Of a DNA stretch of 34,675 nt, positions 1 to 9,761 are shown piece after piece. How positions within the stretch are numbered: the stretch's first letter is position 1; each line of letters starts with the position of its first letter. The notes below the pieces were generated by a model. It did not search any database and was not told where the DNA came from. It saw only the letters and a program-made list of their open reading frames with translations. The position numbers and the translations under genes are program-made. The stretch comes from an uncultured Beijerinckiaceae bacterium (GTDB lineage Bacteria > Pseudomonadota > Alphaproteobacteria > Rhizobiales > Beijerinckiaceae): NCBI GenBank assembly GCA_937863205.1, contig CALMGA010000442.1, forward strand, positions 1 through 34,675, in the 5' to 3' direction.

Positions 1-635
1 GCGACGGCTGGATGTTCAACTTCGTCTACATCATCACCTTCGGCGGCTTCATCGGTCTTTCCGCCTTCCTGCCGACGTTCTTCTACAATTCCTTCGGAAT
101 GACAAAGGTGCAGGCTGGCGTCTACACCACGCTGGCGACCTTCATGGGCAGTGCCACCCGCGTGCTCGGCGGCTTCGTCGCCGATCGCATCGGCGGCATC
201 GTGACCCTCTCGGTCGTGTTCCTCGGCGTCATCGCGATGTTCCTCAGCCTGACGGCGACCCCGTCACTGACGATCACCGTGCTCCTGTTCATGGTCTGCT
301 TTGCATTCCTGGGCATGGGCAACGGCGCGTTGTTCCAACTCGTGCCCCTGCGCTGGCCGTTCTCGACGGCGGTGGTTGGGTCGATGATCGGTGAGATCGG
401 CGCACTCGGCGGCGCGATCCTGCCGAACGTGATGGGCTTCTCGAAAGAGCACACCGGCTCGTTCGCGATGGGCTTCGTCATCTATGCTGGCATCGCTGCA
501 TCCGTTCTGGCTGCATTGATGGTCGTCTCGCGCTTCTGGATCGGCAAGTGGATCGGCAAGGGCGGCAAGGCTCTGTCCACCAGCCCCAACCTCGCGCCGG
601 GCGTCGGCGCCGACGGCTCCATCGCCGCCTATTGA
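1..635 (+). CDS. MFS nitrate/nitrite transporter, NarK/NNP type (5'-truncated by window)
   Basis: This is the C-terminal part of an inner-membrane major facilitator transporter. The reading frame is open from base 3, so the true start lies outside the window, and about 210 residues are visible. The segment 'GGFIGLSAFLPTFF' and the later 'GMGNGALFQLVP' followed by a Gly-rich helix match the second-half nitrate signature of the nitrate/nitrite porter family. Hydrophobic stretches account for roughly six transmembrane helices, followed by a short polar cytoplasmic tail. The family moves nitrate or nitrite by proton symport or by nitrate/nitrite antiport, and the fragment does not show which. The gene ends in TGA at 633-635 and is followed by a hairpin terminator, so it is the last gene of its transcript. 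Nitrate assimilation genes would be expected upstream. The family assignment is firm; the exact substrate is inferred. Confidence 0.85.
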   Translation, partial: DGWMFNFVYIITFGGFIGLSAFLPTFFYNSFGMTKVQAGVYTTLATFMGSATRVLGGFVADRIGGIVTLSVVFLGVIAMFLSLTATPSLTITVLLFMVCFAFLGMGNGALFQLVPLRWPFSTAVVGSMIGEIGALGGAILPNVMGFSKEHTGSFAMGFVIYAGIAASVLAALMVVSRFWIGKWIGKGGKALSTSPNLAPGVGADGSIAAY

Positions 636-685
636 TCGATCTCGGCGGCGACAGGCCTGCCTGCTGCCGCCCTCCATCGCACCGC

Positions 686-719
686 AACGGGCGAGCCTTC
701 ATCAGGGCTTGCCCGTTTT
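686..719 (+). terminator. Rho-independent terminator after the NarK-type gene
   Basis: The arms AACGGGC (686-692) and GCCCGTT (711-717) pair perfectly. The inner bases GAGCC and GGCTT extend the stem around a short loop, and a brief T run follows. It lies about 50 bases after the transporter stop and about 95 bases before obg, separating the two transcripts. Confidence 0.7.
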
Positions 720-813
720 GCGTTCCTTATGACCTTGAAGGGTTCAATACGGGCCGCAAACGCGCTACATGCCGGCTACCGCGCGCCCGCGCACAGTCCA
801 CCCGATCGCTGAA

Positions 814-1848
814 ATGCAGTTCCTCGACCAAGCCCGCGTCTATCTCCGCTCCGGCGACGGCGGGGCCGGTTGCGTGTCCTTCCGTCGCGAGAAGTTCATC
901 GAGTTCGGCGGCCCCGATGGCGGCGATGGCGGCAAGGGCGGCGATGTCATCGTCGAGTGCGTCGGCGGCCTGAACACGCTGGTCGACTTCCGCTACCAGC
1001 AGCACTTCAAGGGCAAGACCGGGATGCACGGCATGGGTCGCAACCGCGCCGGCGGCAAGGGCGCCGACGCCGTGCTCAAGGTGCCGGTCGGGACCCAGCT
1101 CCTCGACGAGAACGAGGAAGAGCCCTTCGCCGATTTCACCGCGGTCGGGCAAAGCGTGCGCGTGTGCCGGGGCGGCAACGGCGGTTTCGGCAACGCTTAT
1201 TTCACCACCTCGACCAATCGCGCACCGCGTCGCGCCAATCCCGGCGAGGACGGCGAAGAGCGCACGGTGTGGCTGCGCCTGAAGTTGATCGCCGACGCCG
1301 GCCTCGTCGGCCTGCCCAACGCCGGCAAATCGACCTTCCTCGCCACCGTTTCCGCCGCCAAGCCGAAGATCGCTGCCTATCCTTTCACCACGCTGCACCC
1401 GCAACTCGGCGTTGTTGCCGTGGATGAACGCGAATTCGTGCTCGCCGACATCCCCGGACTGATCGCCGGCGCCCACGACGGCGTCGGTCTCGGCGATCGT
1501 TTCCTCGGCCACATCGAGCGCTGCCGCGTGATCCTCCACCTCGTCGATGCCGGCGGCGAGCACGCCGGACGCGACTATGCGACCGTGCGCGGCGAGCTTG
1601 ACGCCTACGGCGCCGGCCTCGTCGACAAGCGCGAGATCGTCGCCTTGTCCAAGGTGGAAACCGTTGATCCCGAGCACCTGCGCCGGCAGGCCGAGCGACT
1701 GCGCCGGGCCTGTGGGCAGACGCCGCTGCGCCTGTCGGCAGCCGCGCGCACCAACGTCACGCAGACCTTGCGCGCCGTGGTCGGCGTGATCGACGCCGGC
1801 ACGGCGGAGGACAGGGCTGGCGAGATCGTCGAGGCATGGCAGCCGTAG
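814..1848 (+). CDS. obg: GTPase Obg/CgtA
   Basis: This is an essential P-loop GTPase of the Obg family that associates with the 50S ribosomal subunit and links ribosome assembly to nutrient and stress state. I chose the ATG at 814 because '[19 protein letters not shown]' is the standard family N-terminus; an ATG at 769 would add 15 unsupported residues. From 814 the protein is 344 residues, the usual alphaproteobacterial size. Residues 1-158 form the glycine-rich Obg fold. The G domain follows, with G1 GLPNAGKS (166-173), FTT (191-193) and DIPGL (212-216). The G4 motif reads SKVE (279-282), where NKxD is canonical, so the guanine-contacting Asp is Glu here. No C-terminal acidic extension is present. 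Obg next to proB is a common order; rplU/rpmA, often upstream, are not here. Confidence 0.95.
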   Translation: MQFLDQARVYLRSGDGGAGCVSFRREKFIEFGGPDGGDGGKGGDVIVECVGGLNTLVDFRYQQHFKGKTGMHGMGRNRAGGKGADAVLKVPVGTQLLDENEEEPFADFTAVGQSVRVCRGGNGGFGNAYFTTSTNRAPRRANPGEDGEERTVWLRLKLIADAGLVGLPNAGKSTFLATVSAAKPKIAAYPFTTLHPQLGVVAVDEREFVLADIPGLIAGAHDGVGLGDRFLGHIERCRVILHLVDAGGEHAGRDYATVRGELDAYGAGLVDKREIVALSKVETVDPEHLRRQAERLRRACGQTPLRLSAAARTNVTQTLRAVVGVIDAGTAEDRAGEIVEAWQP

Positions 1849-1967
1849 CTGCGGTCGAGCCCGGTCCCGGCAGCATCGGCCCTCAAGGGTCGCCCAAGGC
1901 TTGATTGCCGACGCAGCGTGCGGCACGCGGCGATGACACCTTCGTGAACCTCGGCTAGACACGCCTC

Positions 1968-3146
1968 GTGTCTGCTTTCCAGCAAAGTTTTCCGTCCCGC
2001 GACGAACGGCCGGACCTACCCCGCCTCGCCGACTTCCGGCGCATCGTCGTCAAGGTCGGCTCATCGCTGCTCGTCGAGGCCGAGGGGGTGCGCCGAAGCT
2101 GGCTCGACGCGCTCGCCGCCGATCTTGCCACCCTGCAGGCGCGGGGCGCGGAGGTGCTGGTGGTGTCGTCCGGCTCCATCGCGCTGGGTCGCCGCATCCT
2201 CGCCCTGCCCGCCGGTCCCTTGAAACTGGAGGACAGTCAGGCCGCCGCCTCCGTCGGCCAGATCGCGCTGGCCCGCACCTGGGCGGAAGCACTCGGCGCC
2301 CACGGGCTCGTCGCCGGGCAGATCCTGCTGACCTTCGGCGACACGGAGGAGCGCCGACGCTACCTCAACGCCCGCGCCACCGTGGCCCGGCTGCTCGCGA
2401 TGAAGGCGGTGCCGGTGCTCAACGAGAACGACAGCGTCGCCACGGCCGAGATCCGCTACGGCGACAACGACCGCCTCGCCGCCCGCATCGCCACCATGGC
2501 CTCGGCCGACCTGCTCGTCCTGCTGTCCGACGTCGCCGGCCTTTACACCGCGCCGCCCCAGGCCAATCCGCGGGCGACCCTGATCCCGGTGGTTGCGCGC
2601 ATCACCGCCGAGATCGAGGCGATGGCCGGCGGCCCTGCTTCGGCCCTGTCGCGCGGCGGCATGCGCAGCAAGATCGAAGCGGCCAAGCTCGCCACCACGG
2701 GCGGAACAGCCATGATCATCGCCGACGGACGCGTCGCTCATCCGATCCAGCGTCTCGCCGCCGGCGAGGCCTGCACCTGGTTCCTGTCGCCGTCCAATCC
2801 GGTAACGGCGCGCAAGAAGTGGATCGCCGGGCAGGTCGAGCCGCGCGGCACCCTTTGGATCGATCGCGGCGCCGCCCGCGCGGTGGCCGCCGGCAATTCG
2901 CTGCTGCCGGCCGGCGTCACCCGCCTCGACGGACTTTTCCGGCGCGGCGACTGCGTGCTGATCCGCACGGACGAGGGTGAGATTGGGCGCGGGCTGGTCG
3001 CCTATTCCGCAGCCATGGCCGAGCGCATCATCGGCCGGCATTCCAGCGCGATCGAGGAGGTTCTGGGCGCGCCCGGCCGGGCCGAGCTGATCCATCGCGA
3101 CGACATGGTGCTCGGCAGGGATGCGGATGGACCGGGCGGAACGTGA
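1968..3146 (+). CDS. proB: Glutamate 5-kinase (proline biosynthesis)
   Basis: This cytoplasmic enzyme phosphorylates glutamate to glutamyl-5-phosphate, the first committed step of proline synthesis and the usual point of proline feedback inhibition. The start is GTG at 1968, giving 392 residues. The amino-acid kinase domain begins with '[11 protein letters not shown]', continues through '[12 protein letters not shown]' and '[19 protein letters not shown]', and includes the substrate loop around '[19 protein letters not shown]'. The C-terminal part, from about residue 275, is a PUA domain ('[14 protein letters not shown]', then '[11 protein letters not shown]'). The gene follows obg by 119 bases in the same direction. 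proA, the next pathway gene and a frequent neighbour, does not follow; instead there is an oppositely oriented small gene. About 15 N-terminal residues precede the domain, so the real start could lie slightly downstream. Confidence 0.95.
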   Translation: MSAFQQSFPSRDERPDLPRLADFRRIVVKVGSSLLVEAEGVRRSWLDALAADLATLQARGAEVLVVSSGSIALGRRILALPAGPLKLEDSQAAASVGQIALARTWAEALGAHGLVAGQILLTFGDTEERRRYLNARATVARLLAMKAVPVLNENDSVATAEIRYGDNDRLAARIATMASADLLVLLSDVAGLYTAPPQANPRATLIPVVARITAEIEAMAGGPASALSRGGMRSKIEAAKLATTGGTAMIIADGRVAHPIQRLAAGEACTWFLSPSNPVTARKKWIAGQVEPRGTLWIDRGAARAVAAGNSLLPAGVTRLDGLFRRGDCVLIRTDEGEIGRGLVAYSAAMAERIIGRHSSAIEEVLGAPGRAELIHRDDMVLGRDADGPGGT

Positions 3147-3172
3147 AAGCCGCCAACTGCCGGCCGACGTGG

Positions 3173-3406
3173 TCAGTCGCTTGGGACGCAGTCCTCCGAA
3201 CGCAGCGCCGCGAGGCCGGTCCGCGATACGGTGGATCCGTTCGCCCGCTCGAGATGGAACTCGCCCTCGCCCGCTTCGAGGGATCGCACGATCCTGGTCG
3301 CCTTGCTGATCGCGTCCTCGTCCCGAGCGGCACCGATGCAGATGATCGTCCCGACCTGGCAAGTTCCAACGGTCAAGCGGTAACGTTGTTGCGGGCTGTC
3401 CGGCAT
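3173..3406 (-). CDS. Hypothetical protein, 77 residues
   Basis: I do not recognise this protein. The frame is open and its codon third positions are mostly G or C, as expected for a coding frame in this genome, while the overlapping plus-strand frames look worse. The 77-residue product begins 'MPDSPQQRYRLTVGTCQVG' and contains a stretch suggestive of a helix ('DEDAISKATRIVRSLEAG'). It is mostly polar, with no signal peptide or membrane segment. The frame stays open to an ATG at 3472, but that start would run through the symmetric dyad at 3433-3462, so the 3406 ATG is preferred; no strong ribosome-binding site is visible. It is convergent with proB and divergent from the oppA-like gene, so both could be controlled from the intergenic dyad. 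It may be a real small gene or a chance frame. Confidence 0.45.
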   Translation of the reverse strand: MPDSPQQRYRLTVGTCQVGTIICIGAARDEDAISKATRIVRSLEAGEGEFHLERANGSTVSRTGLAALRSEDCVPSD

Positions 3407-3432
3407 GCACGGCTCATGGTCAGTGTGGAGGC

Positions 3433-3462
3433 TTGCCAAATGTTTGGTCAAACGTTCGGCAA
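3433..3462. promoter_or_regulatory. Operator-like symmetric dyad between a small gene and oppA
   Basis: The order is TTGCC, 4 bases, GTTTG, 2 bases, CAAAC, 4 bases, GGCAA. Both pairs of 5-base arms are perfect inverted repeats with identical spacing. Two of the four bases in each gap also match, giving 12 of 14 positions symmetric. The site lies in a locally AT-rich stretch, 27 bases upstream of the leftward gene at 3406 and 150 bases upstream of the oppA-like GTG. The size and symmetry fit a homodimeric helix-turn-helix repressor; the regulator is unknown. Confidence 0.45.
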
Positions 3463-3612
3463 ATGCAAGCAATTGTTAATCATTATGCTCGATCATCCGC
3501 ATCGCTGGGGCTGCAGGGCGGGCAGCCAACGACACGCACACACTCGCCGGACGGGTCGCGTCGGCCCCGAACGGGATTGACGTCGACCAGCCGGCCGGCA
3601 TCAGGTAGCGGC

Positions 3613-5220
3613 GTGTTTCGCTTCGGCCGGCTCCTCGCTCACCTCGCCTGCTCGCTGAGCCTTGCCGCTTGGATCACCGCCTGTCCCGTCGGCCGCGCCC
3701 GCGCCGACGCGGTCTGGCGCCGCGGCGAAACGATGGAGCCGGCCTCCTTCGACCCCCACAAGGTGTCCACGGTCGCCGAAGCCCGCGTCCTCGACGAGCT
3801 TTACGAGGGGCTCACCGTTTACGACGGTGAAGGCAACCTGCAGCCGGGCGTCGCCGCGAACTGGGACGTCAGCGCCGACAAGCTCACCTACACCTTCCAC
3901 CTGCGTGCCGACGCGCGCTGGTCGAACGGCGACCCGGTCACGTCGGGCGACTTCGCCTACGCCTTCCGCCGCCTGATGGATCCCAAGACCGGTGCCCAAT
4001 ATGCGAGCATCCTGTACTCCGTGAAGAACGCCCGCGGCGTCAATACCGGCGGCCTGCCGGTCGAGGCCCTGGGCGTGCGCGCGCCCGACGACCGCACCTT
4101 CGTCATCGAGCTGGAACATCCCGCGACCTATCTGCTGGCGCAACTCACCCATTTCACGGCCATGCCGCTGCACCGCGCCGAGCTCGACCGGTACGGCGAC
4201 AGCTTCGCCCGCGCCGGGCGAATGATCGGCAACGGCGCCTTCCTGCTGCGGTCCTACGTTCCCAACGACCGCATCGTGATGGCCAAGAACCCCTTCTTCC
4301 ACGATGCGGCCGATGTGGCGCTGGAGGCCGAGATCATCCTGCCGATGGAGGACGCCTCCGCCGGGCTGCGCCGCTTCATCGCCGGCGAGATCGACTCCTT
4401 CCCCTCGGTCCCCTCCGACGAGGTCGGCTTCGCGCGCGAAAGGCTCGGCGCCGACCTCCACCAAGCACCAAGCCTTGGCAGCTACTTCTACGCCTTCGAC
4501 TGCCGGCGGAAGCCCTTCGACGACGCACGGGTGCGCACCGCCCTCGCCCTCGTCATCGATCGGGACTTCCTTGCCGGCACGATTTGGGGCGGCACCATGC
4601 GGCCCGGCTTCTCCTTCGTGCCGCCGGGCATCCCCGCCTACGGCGCACCCTCGACTGTCACGTGGCGGAACGAAAGCCCCTTCGCCCGTGAGGACGAGGC
4701 TCGCCGCCTCCTTGCCGAGGCCGGCTACGGCCCGCGCAACCCGCTGCGCCTGACCTTTCGCTACAATCAATCGGAGAACCACCGGGCAACGGCGATCGCG
4801 GTCGCCGACATGTGGCGGGTGCTCGGCATCGAAACGAGCTTCATCGTCACCGATGCGGCGACGCACTACGCCTTCCTCGCCTCGGGCCAGCCTTTCGAGG
4901 TGATCCGCTCCGGCTGGTTCGCCGATTTCGCCGACGCCCAGAACTACCTGTTCCTCGCCGAAAGCGGCAACAAGGGGCTGAACTACGCCCACTTCTCCGA
5001 TCCGGCCTTCGACGAGCTGATGCGCCAAGCCGAGGTCGAACGCGACGACAACAAGCGCGAGGCGATCCTGCACCGGGCGGAAAGCCTGCTGCTGACCAAG
5101 CAGCCCTTTCTCGTCCTGCTCACCTACGAGGCGGTCAACCTCGTCTCGCCCAAGCTCAGAGGCTGGTCGGCCAACATCATCGACCACCATCCCGGCCGCT
5201 ACGTGTCCAAGGCGCCCTGA
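3613..5220 (+). CDS. Oligopeptide ABC transporter, periplasmic substrate-binding protein (OppA-like, SBP_bac_5)
   Basis: This protein captures oligopeptides or similar solutes in the periplasm and delivers them to the permeases encoded downstream. I chose the GTG at 3613 because AGGTAG lies about 7 bases upstream and a signal peptide starts right there; the frame is open further upstream without support. The product is 535 residues, normal for the family. Residues 1-32 form a signal sequence. It contains 'ITAC' (21-24), a possible lipobox, and 'ARA' before residue 32 or 33, a possible signal peptidase I site, so the anchoring is undecided. The mature start 'RRGETMEPASFDPHK' and 'DELYEGLTVYDGEG' are typical OppA/DppA motifs, as is 'RTALALVIDRDFL' later on. 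The matching permeases start 579 bases downstream, after an inserted opposite-strand gene. Confidence 0.9.
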   Translation: MFRFGRLLAHLACSLSLAAWITACPVGRARADAVWRRGETMEPASFDPHKVSTVAEARVLDELYEGLTVYDGEGNLQPGVAANWDVSADKLTYTFHLRADARWSNGDPVTSGDFAYAFRRLMDPKTGAQYASILYSVKNARGVNTGGLPVEALGVRAPDDRTFVIELEHPATYLLAQLTHFTAMPLHRAELDRYGDSFARAGRMIGNGAFLLRSYVPNDRIVMAKNPFFHDAADVALEAEIILPMEDASAGLRRFIAGEIDSFPSVPSDEVGFARERLGADLHQAPSLGSYFYAFDCRRKPFDDARVRTALALVIDRDFLAGTIWGGTMRPGFSFVPPGIPAYGAPSTVTWRNESPFAREDEARRLLAEAGYGPRNPLRLTFRYNQSENHRATAIAVADMWRVLGIETSFIVTDAATHYAFLASGQPFEVIRSGWFADFADAQNYLFLAESGNKGLNYAHFSDPAFDELMRQAEVERDDNKREAILHRAESLLLTKQPFLVLLTYEAVNLVSPKLRGWSANIIDHHPGRYVSKAP

Positions 5221-5251
5221 AAGGACGCCCTGAGCGCTGCGGGCGGATGTT

Positions 5252-5698
5252 CTACCGCCGGACCAGCACCACGCCGGCGACGAGCAGCGCCATCCCGAGC
5301 AGGCGCGGCAGGTCGACGCTCCGCTGCGCGAGGCCGAGCCAGCCGAACTGGTCGAAGGCGACGGACGCGAGCATCTGGCCGGCGACAAGAAGCGCGATGA
5401 AGGTCGCCGCGCCCAGCCTGGGCACGAGCAGGATCGCGAGGCCGATGAAGACGGCACCGAAGATCCCGCCGCTCCATGCCCACCACGGCAGGCGCGCCGC
5501 CATGCCCGGCGTCGGCAGGGGATCGCGCAACGCCACGGCGAGCATCGCCATGCAAGCGACACCGACCGCGTAGCTGACGAAACCCGACCAGGCGGCCGAG
5601 TTCAGGGCTTGGCGCAGGTTGGCGTTGAGCACCTGCTGCACCACGAGGCTGACGCCGGCGGCCATCGCCAGCAGAGCCGGCAGGAGAAGTCCAGGCAT
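5252..5698 (-). CDS. DMT-superfamily membrane protein, YdcZ (DUF606) family
   Basis: This is a small inner-membrane protein of 148 residues, the usual length of the YdcZ/DUF606 branch of the drug/metabolite transporter superfamily. Nearly the whole sequence is hydrophobic and divides into about five helices. Motifs at 'VQQVLNANLRQAL' and 'AGQMLASVAFDQFGWLG' are characteristic of the family. The start is ATG at 5698 with GGAAGGG about ten bases upstream. The substrate is unknown; members are presumed to export small metabolites and often act as pairs, but no second copy is present here. The gene lies on the opposite strand inside the opp-like cluster, converging on the binding-protein gene and diverging from the first permease gene. 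The family assignment is good; no specific function is claimed. Confidence 0.85.
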   Translation of the reverse strand: MPGLLLPALLAMAAGVSLVVQQVLNANLRQALNSAAWSGFVSYAVGVACMAMLAVALRDPLPTPGMAARLPWWAWSGGIFGAVFIGLAILLVPRLGAATFIALLVAGQMLASVAFDQFGWLGLAQRSVDLPRLLGMALLVAGVVLVRR

Positions 5699-5798
5699 CC
5701 GTCAACATCCCTTCCGGCCGGCGCCGGTCCCCGCGCCGCTCGACACGGCCGGCCTCGCCGCCCTAATCTCGGCCGGCAGCTTCCAACGCCAAGGCGCC

Positions 5799-6746
5799 AT
5801 GATCCGGCTCATCGTCATCCGCCTGCTGGCCGGCATCCCGACGGTGTTGGCGGTGATCGCCCTCGCCTTCTTCCTGATGCGGCTGGCGCCGGGCGGTCCC
5901 TTCGATGCCGAGCGCGCGCTCGACCCCGCGATCCGCGCCAACCTCGAACACATCTACGGCCTCGACAAGCCGCTGGTCGAACAGTTCGGCCTCTACCTGT
6001 GGAGCCTCGCCCACGGCGACCTCGGGCCAAGCCTGCATTGGCGCGACTTCACCGTGAACGAGCTGTTCGCCCTCGCCCTGCCCATTTCCGTCCGCCTCGG
6101 GGCGGAAGCGCTCGCCCTGTCCTTGACGATCGGCGTGTCGCTCGGCCTCGTCGCGGGTTCGGCGGCCGGATCGCGGGAAAGCGACGGGCGGCGCGCGAGG
6201 CGCGGCGGCGGCGCGTTGACCGTTCTCGCCCTTCTCGGTCTCGCCGTGCCCACCTTCGTGATCGCGCCGCTGCTGCAGGTGTGGTTCGGCCTCGATCATC
6301 ATTGGCTGCCGGTCGGCGGCTGGGACGACGGACGGTGGTCCCATCAGGTTCTGCCGGTGCTGACGCTCGCCCTGCCGCAGGTCGCCATCATCGCCAAGCT
6401 GACGGAAGCGGCGGTGCGCGACGCGCTGGCGGCGCCGCACATCCGCACCCTGCGCGCCTTCGGCCTGCCCCGGCGCACGATCGGCCTGCATGCGTTGCGC
6501 GGCGCCCTGCTTCCCGTGCTGTCCTATCTCGGCCCGGCGGCGGCGGCGCTGTTGACCGGGTCGATCGTGGTCGAGACCATCTTCGGCATCCCCGGCATCG
6601 GCCGATACTTCGTCGACAGCGCCCTTTCGCGCGACTACACGCTGACCATGGCGACCGTGATCGTGGTGGGGGCGATGATCGTTGTGCTCAACCTCGCCGT
6701 CGATATCGCCTACGGCCTCGTTGATCCCCGGGTCAGGCACGGGTGA
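5799..6746 (+). CDS. Oligopeptide ABC transporter permease, OppB-like
   Basis: This is the first of two inner-membrane permeases that form the translocation channel of the peptide importer. The ATG at 5799 has AAGG about five bases upstream and gives 315 residues, matching OppB/DppB; the frame is open further upstream without support. The N-terminus 'MIRLIVIRLLAGIPTVLAV' is the typical first helix, followed by 'FFLMRLAPGGPFD'. Five or six transmembrane segments are visible. The cytoplasmic coupling loop 'RTLRAFGLPRRTIGLHALRGALLPV' is the EAA-type motif (here in two halves, RTLRAFGLP and HALRGALLPV) that contacts the ATPase. The C-terminal 'VETIFGIPGIGRYFVDSAL' is highly conserved in the family. 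The downstream permease gene follows within 10 bases. The intervening ydcZ-like gene means this gene needs its own promoter in 5699-5798 or readthrough from oppA. Confidence 0.92.
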   Translation: MIRLIVIRLLAGIPTVLAVIALAFFLMRLAPGGPFDAERALDPAIRANLEHIYGLDKPLVEQFGLYLWSLAHGDLGPSLHWRDFTVNELFALALPISVRLGAEALALSLTIGVSLGLVAGSAAGSRESDGRRARRGGGALTVLALLGLAVPTFVIAPLLQVWFGLDHHWLPVGGWDDGRWSHQVLPVLTLALPQVAIIAKLTEAAVRDALAAPHIRTLRAFGLPRRTIGLHALRGALLPVLSYLGPAAAALLTGSIVVETIFGIPGIGRYFVDSALSRDYTLTMATVIVVGAMIVVLNLAVDIAYGLVDPRVRHG

Positions 6747-6755
6747 GCATCATGG

Positions 6756-7849
6756 ATGGGCGGATGTTCCCCTGTCATGTTTGACGCCGGCGTGTGGTCG
6801 GGTTTCCGCCGTGATCCGACGGGGGTCGCGAGCCTGGGCGCCCTGCTGCTGGTGGCCCTGCTCTGCTTCGGCTCGCTGGCATGGTCGCCCCACCCCTACG
6901 ATGCGGTGTTCCCCGATTACGTGATGGCGCCGGCCTCGCCACTCGCCCATCCGTCCTCCGCCGAGCGCGACGCCGGCCTCGCCGCGCTGGGCGCGCGGGC
7001 TCACTTGAAGGCGTCGCTGGACGAGAGCGGCGGCGCGACGAGGCTGCGCCTCACCGATTCGCAGCCGATCGATCTCCGCGTGCTGCGCTACCTCGAACGC
7101 TCCGACCTGCTCCGCCTCGCCGGTCAGCCGGTTGCGGAGAACGGCGGCCGCAGCCTCGTCGTGCCCGTCACCGTCAGGCACAACGTGTTCCTGTTCGGCA
7201 CCGATGCCAACGGGCGCGACCTGCTCACCCGCATTCTCGTCGCCGGCCGCATCTCGCTGGCGGTGGGGGCGCTGGCCTCCGCGGTGGCGCTCGGCATCGG
7301 CGTCGCCTTCGGCGCCGTCGCCGGCTACGTCGGCGGGCGCACCGACGCCTTGATGATGCGAACCGTCGACGTGATCTACGCCCTGCCCTTCGTGTTCCTG
7401 GTGATCGTGCTGCTGGTTCTGTTCGGCCGCTCGCTGTGGCTCATCTTCGTCGCCATCGGCGCGGTGGAATGGCTCGACATGGCGCGCATCGTACGCGGCC
7501 AGACGCTGACCCTGAAGCGCCGCGAGTTCGTGCTCGCCGCGGAAGCGCTGGGGGAGCGCGGCGGGCGCATCCTCGCCCGCCACATCGTGCCCAACATGAG
7601 CGGACCGATCGTCGCCTACCTCGCCCTTCTCGTGCCGCGCGTGATCCTCGCCGAAAGCTTCCTGTCGTTCCTCGGGCTCGGCGTGCAGGAGCCGCTGACG
7701 AGCTGGGGCATCCTGATCGCGGACGGCGCCCGTCACGTCCAGGGCTCGACCAACCTGCTGGTATTCCCCGCGCTGGCGCTGGCGATCACGGTTGTCGCCG
7801 CCAACCAGCTCGGCGAGGCGATCTTGCGCGCCACCGATGCCGGCCGGGG

Positions 7850-7853
<4 letters not shown>
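6756..7853 (+). CDS. Oligopeptide ABC transporter permease, OppC-like, with enlarged periplasmic loop
   Basis: This is the second permease of the peptide importer. The ATG at 6756 gives 365 residues; an in-frame ATG at 6777 is also possible, and neither has a strong ribosome-binding site. The first helix is 'GVASLGALLLVALLCFGSLAW'-like, near residue 30. The hallmark 'FLFGTDANGRDLLTRILVAG' appears about 110 residues later. That loop is much longer than the short one of typical OppC and accounts for most of the extra length over about 300. The C-terminal half is canonical: the coupling loop 'FVLAAEALGERGGRILARHI', then 'LSFLGLGVQEPLTSWG'. The stop overlaps the ATPase start in an ATGA arrangement at 7850-7853, showing translational coupling. 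Confidence 0.92.
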
Positions 7854-9466
<1,613 letters not shown>

Positions 9467-9564
9467 AGCATCGGACCGAAAAGTGCGCAGCGGTTTTCGG
9501 ACAAATCCGATGCGGCACAGCGACTTAGAGCATCGAACCGGATCCGATTTCGGGTCCGGTGCTC
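9467..9564. repeat. Palindromic Hyphomicrobiales-type repeat, copy A (two hairpins)
   Basis: The stretch begins at the stop codon of the fused ATPase. Hairpin 1 pairs CATCGG (9469-9474) with CCGATG (9507-9512), with GAAAA/TTTTC pairing inside. Hairpin 2 (9528-9564) pairs GAGCA with TGCTC and ACCGGATCCG with CGGGTCCGGT at one mismatch. The form resembles the palindromic unit found in many copies in Hyphomicrobiales genomes. The second hairpin, followed by TTGTG, may also terminate the opp transcript. The remaining bases to 9761 hold no gene I can support and presumably the promoter of the export gene. A related copy lies at 11121-11220. Confidence 0.65.
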
Positions 9565-9761
9565 TTGTGACGGCAACGAGCGGCGGCGATCCGCCTGAGT
9601 GCCGCGAAGGCTGCCACCGGGAAATCGCCCCTAAGCCGGGAGAACTGATGCCGCGGCGCCACAGGGCTTACGATTGCGGTTCACCCTCGTTCAACCATCC
9701 GTCGTTTGCGGATATGGTGAAACGATCATAAAGGCGTTCCGGACGCGCCGAAGGGAATTCG

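Noticed and set aside
2061..3410. Minus-strand open frame of 449 codons opposite proB
   Set aside because: Antisense to the complete proB and without recognisable motifs.
3601..5562. Minus-strand open frame of 653 codons opposite the oppA-like gene
   Set aside because: Mirror frame of a clear OppA-type protein; no family resemblance of its own.
9483..9731. 82-codon open frame between the fused ATPase and export genes
   Set aside because: It starts inside the palindromic repeat and has no protein-like features.
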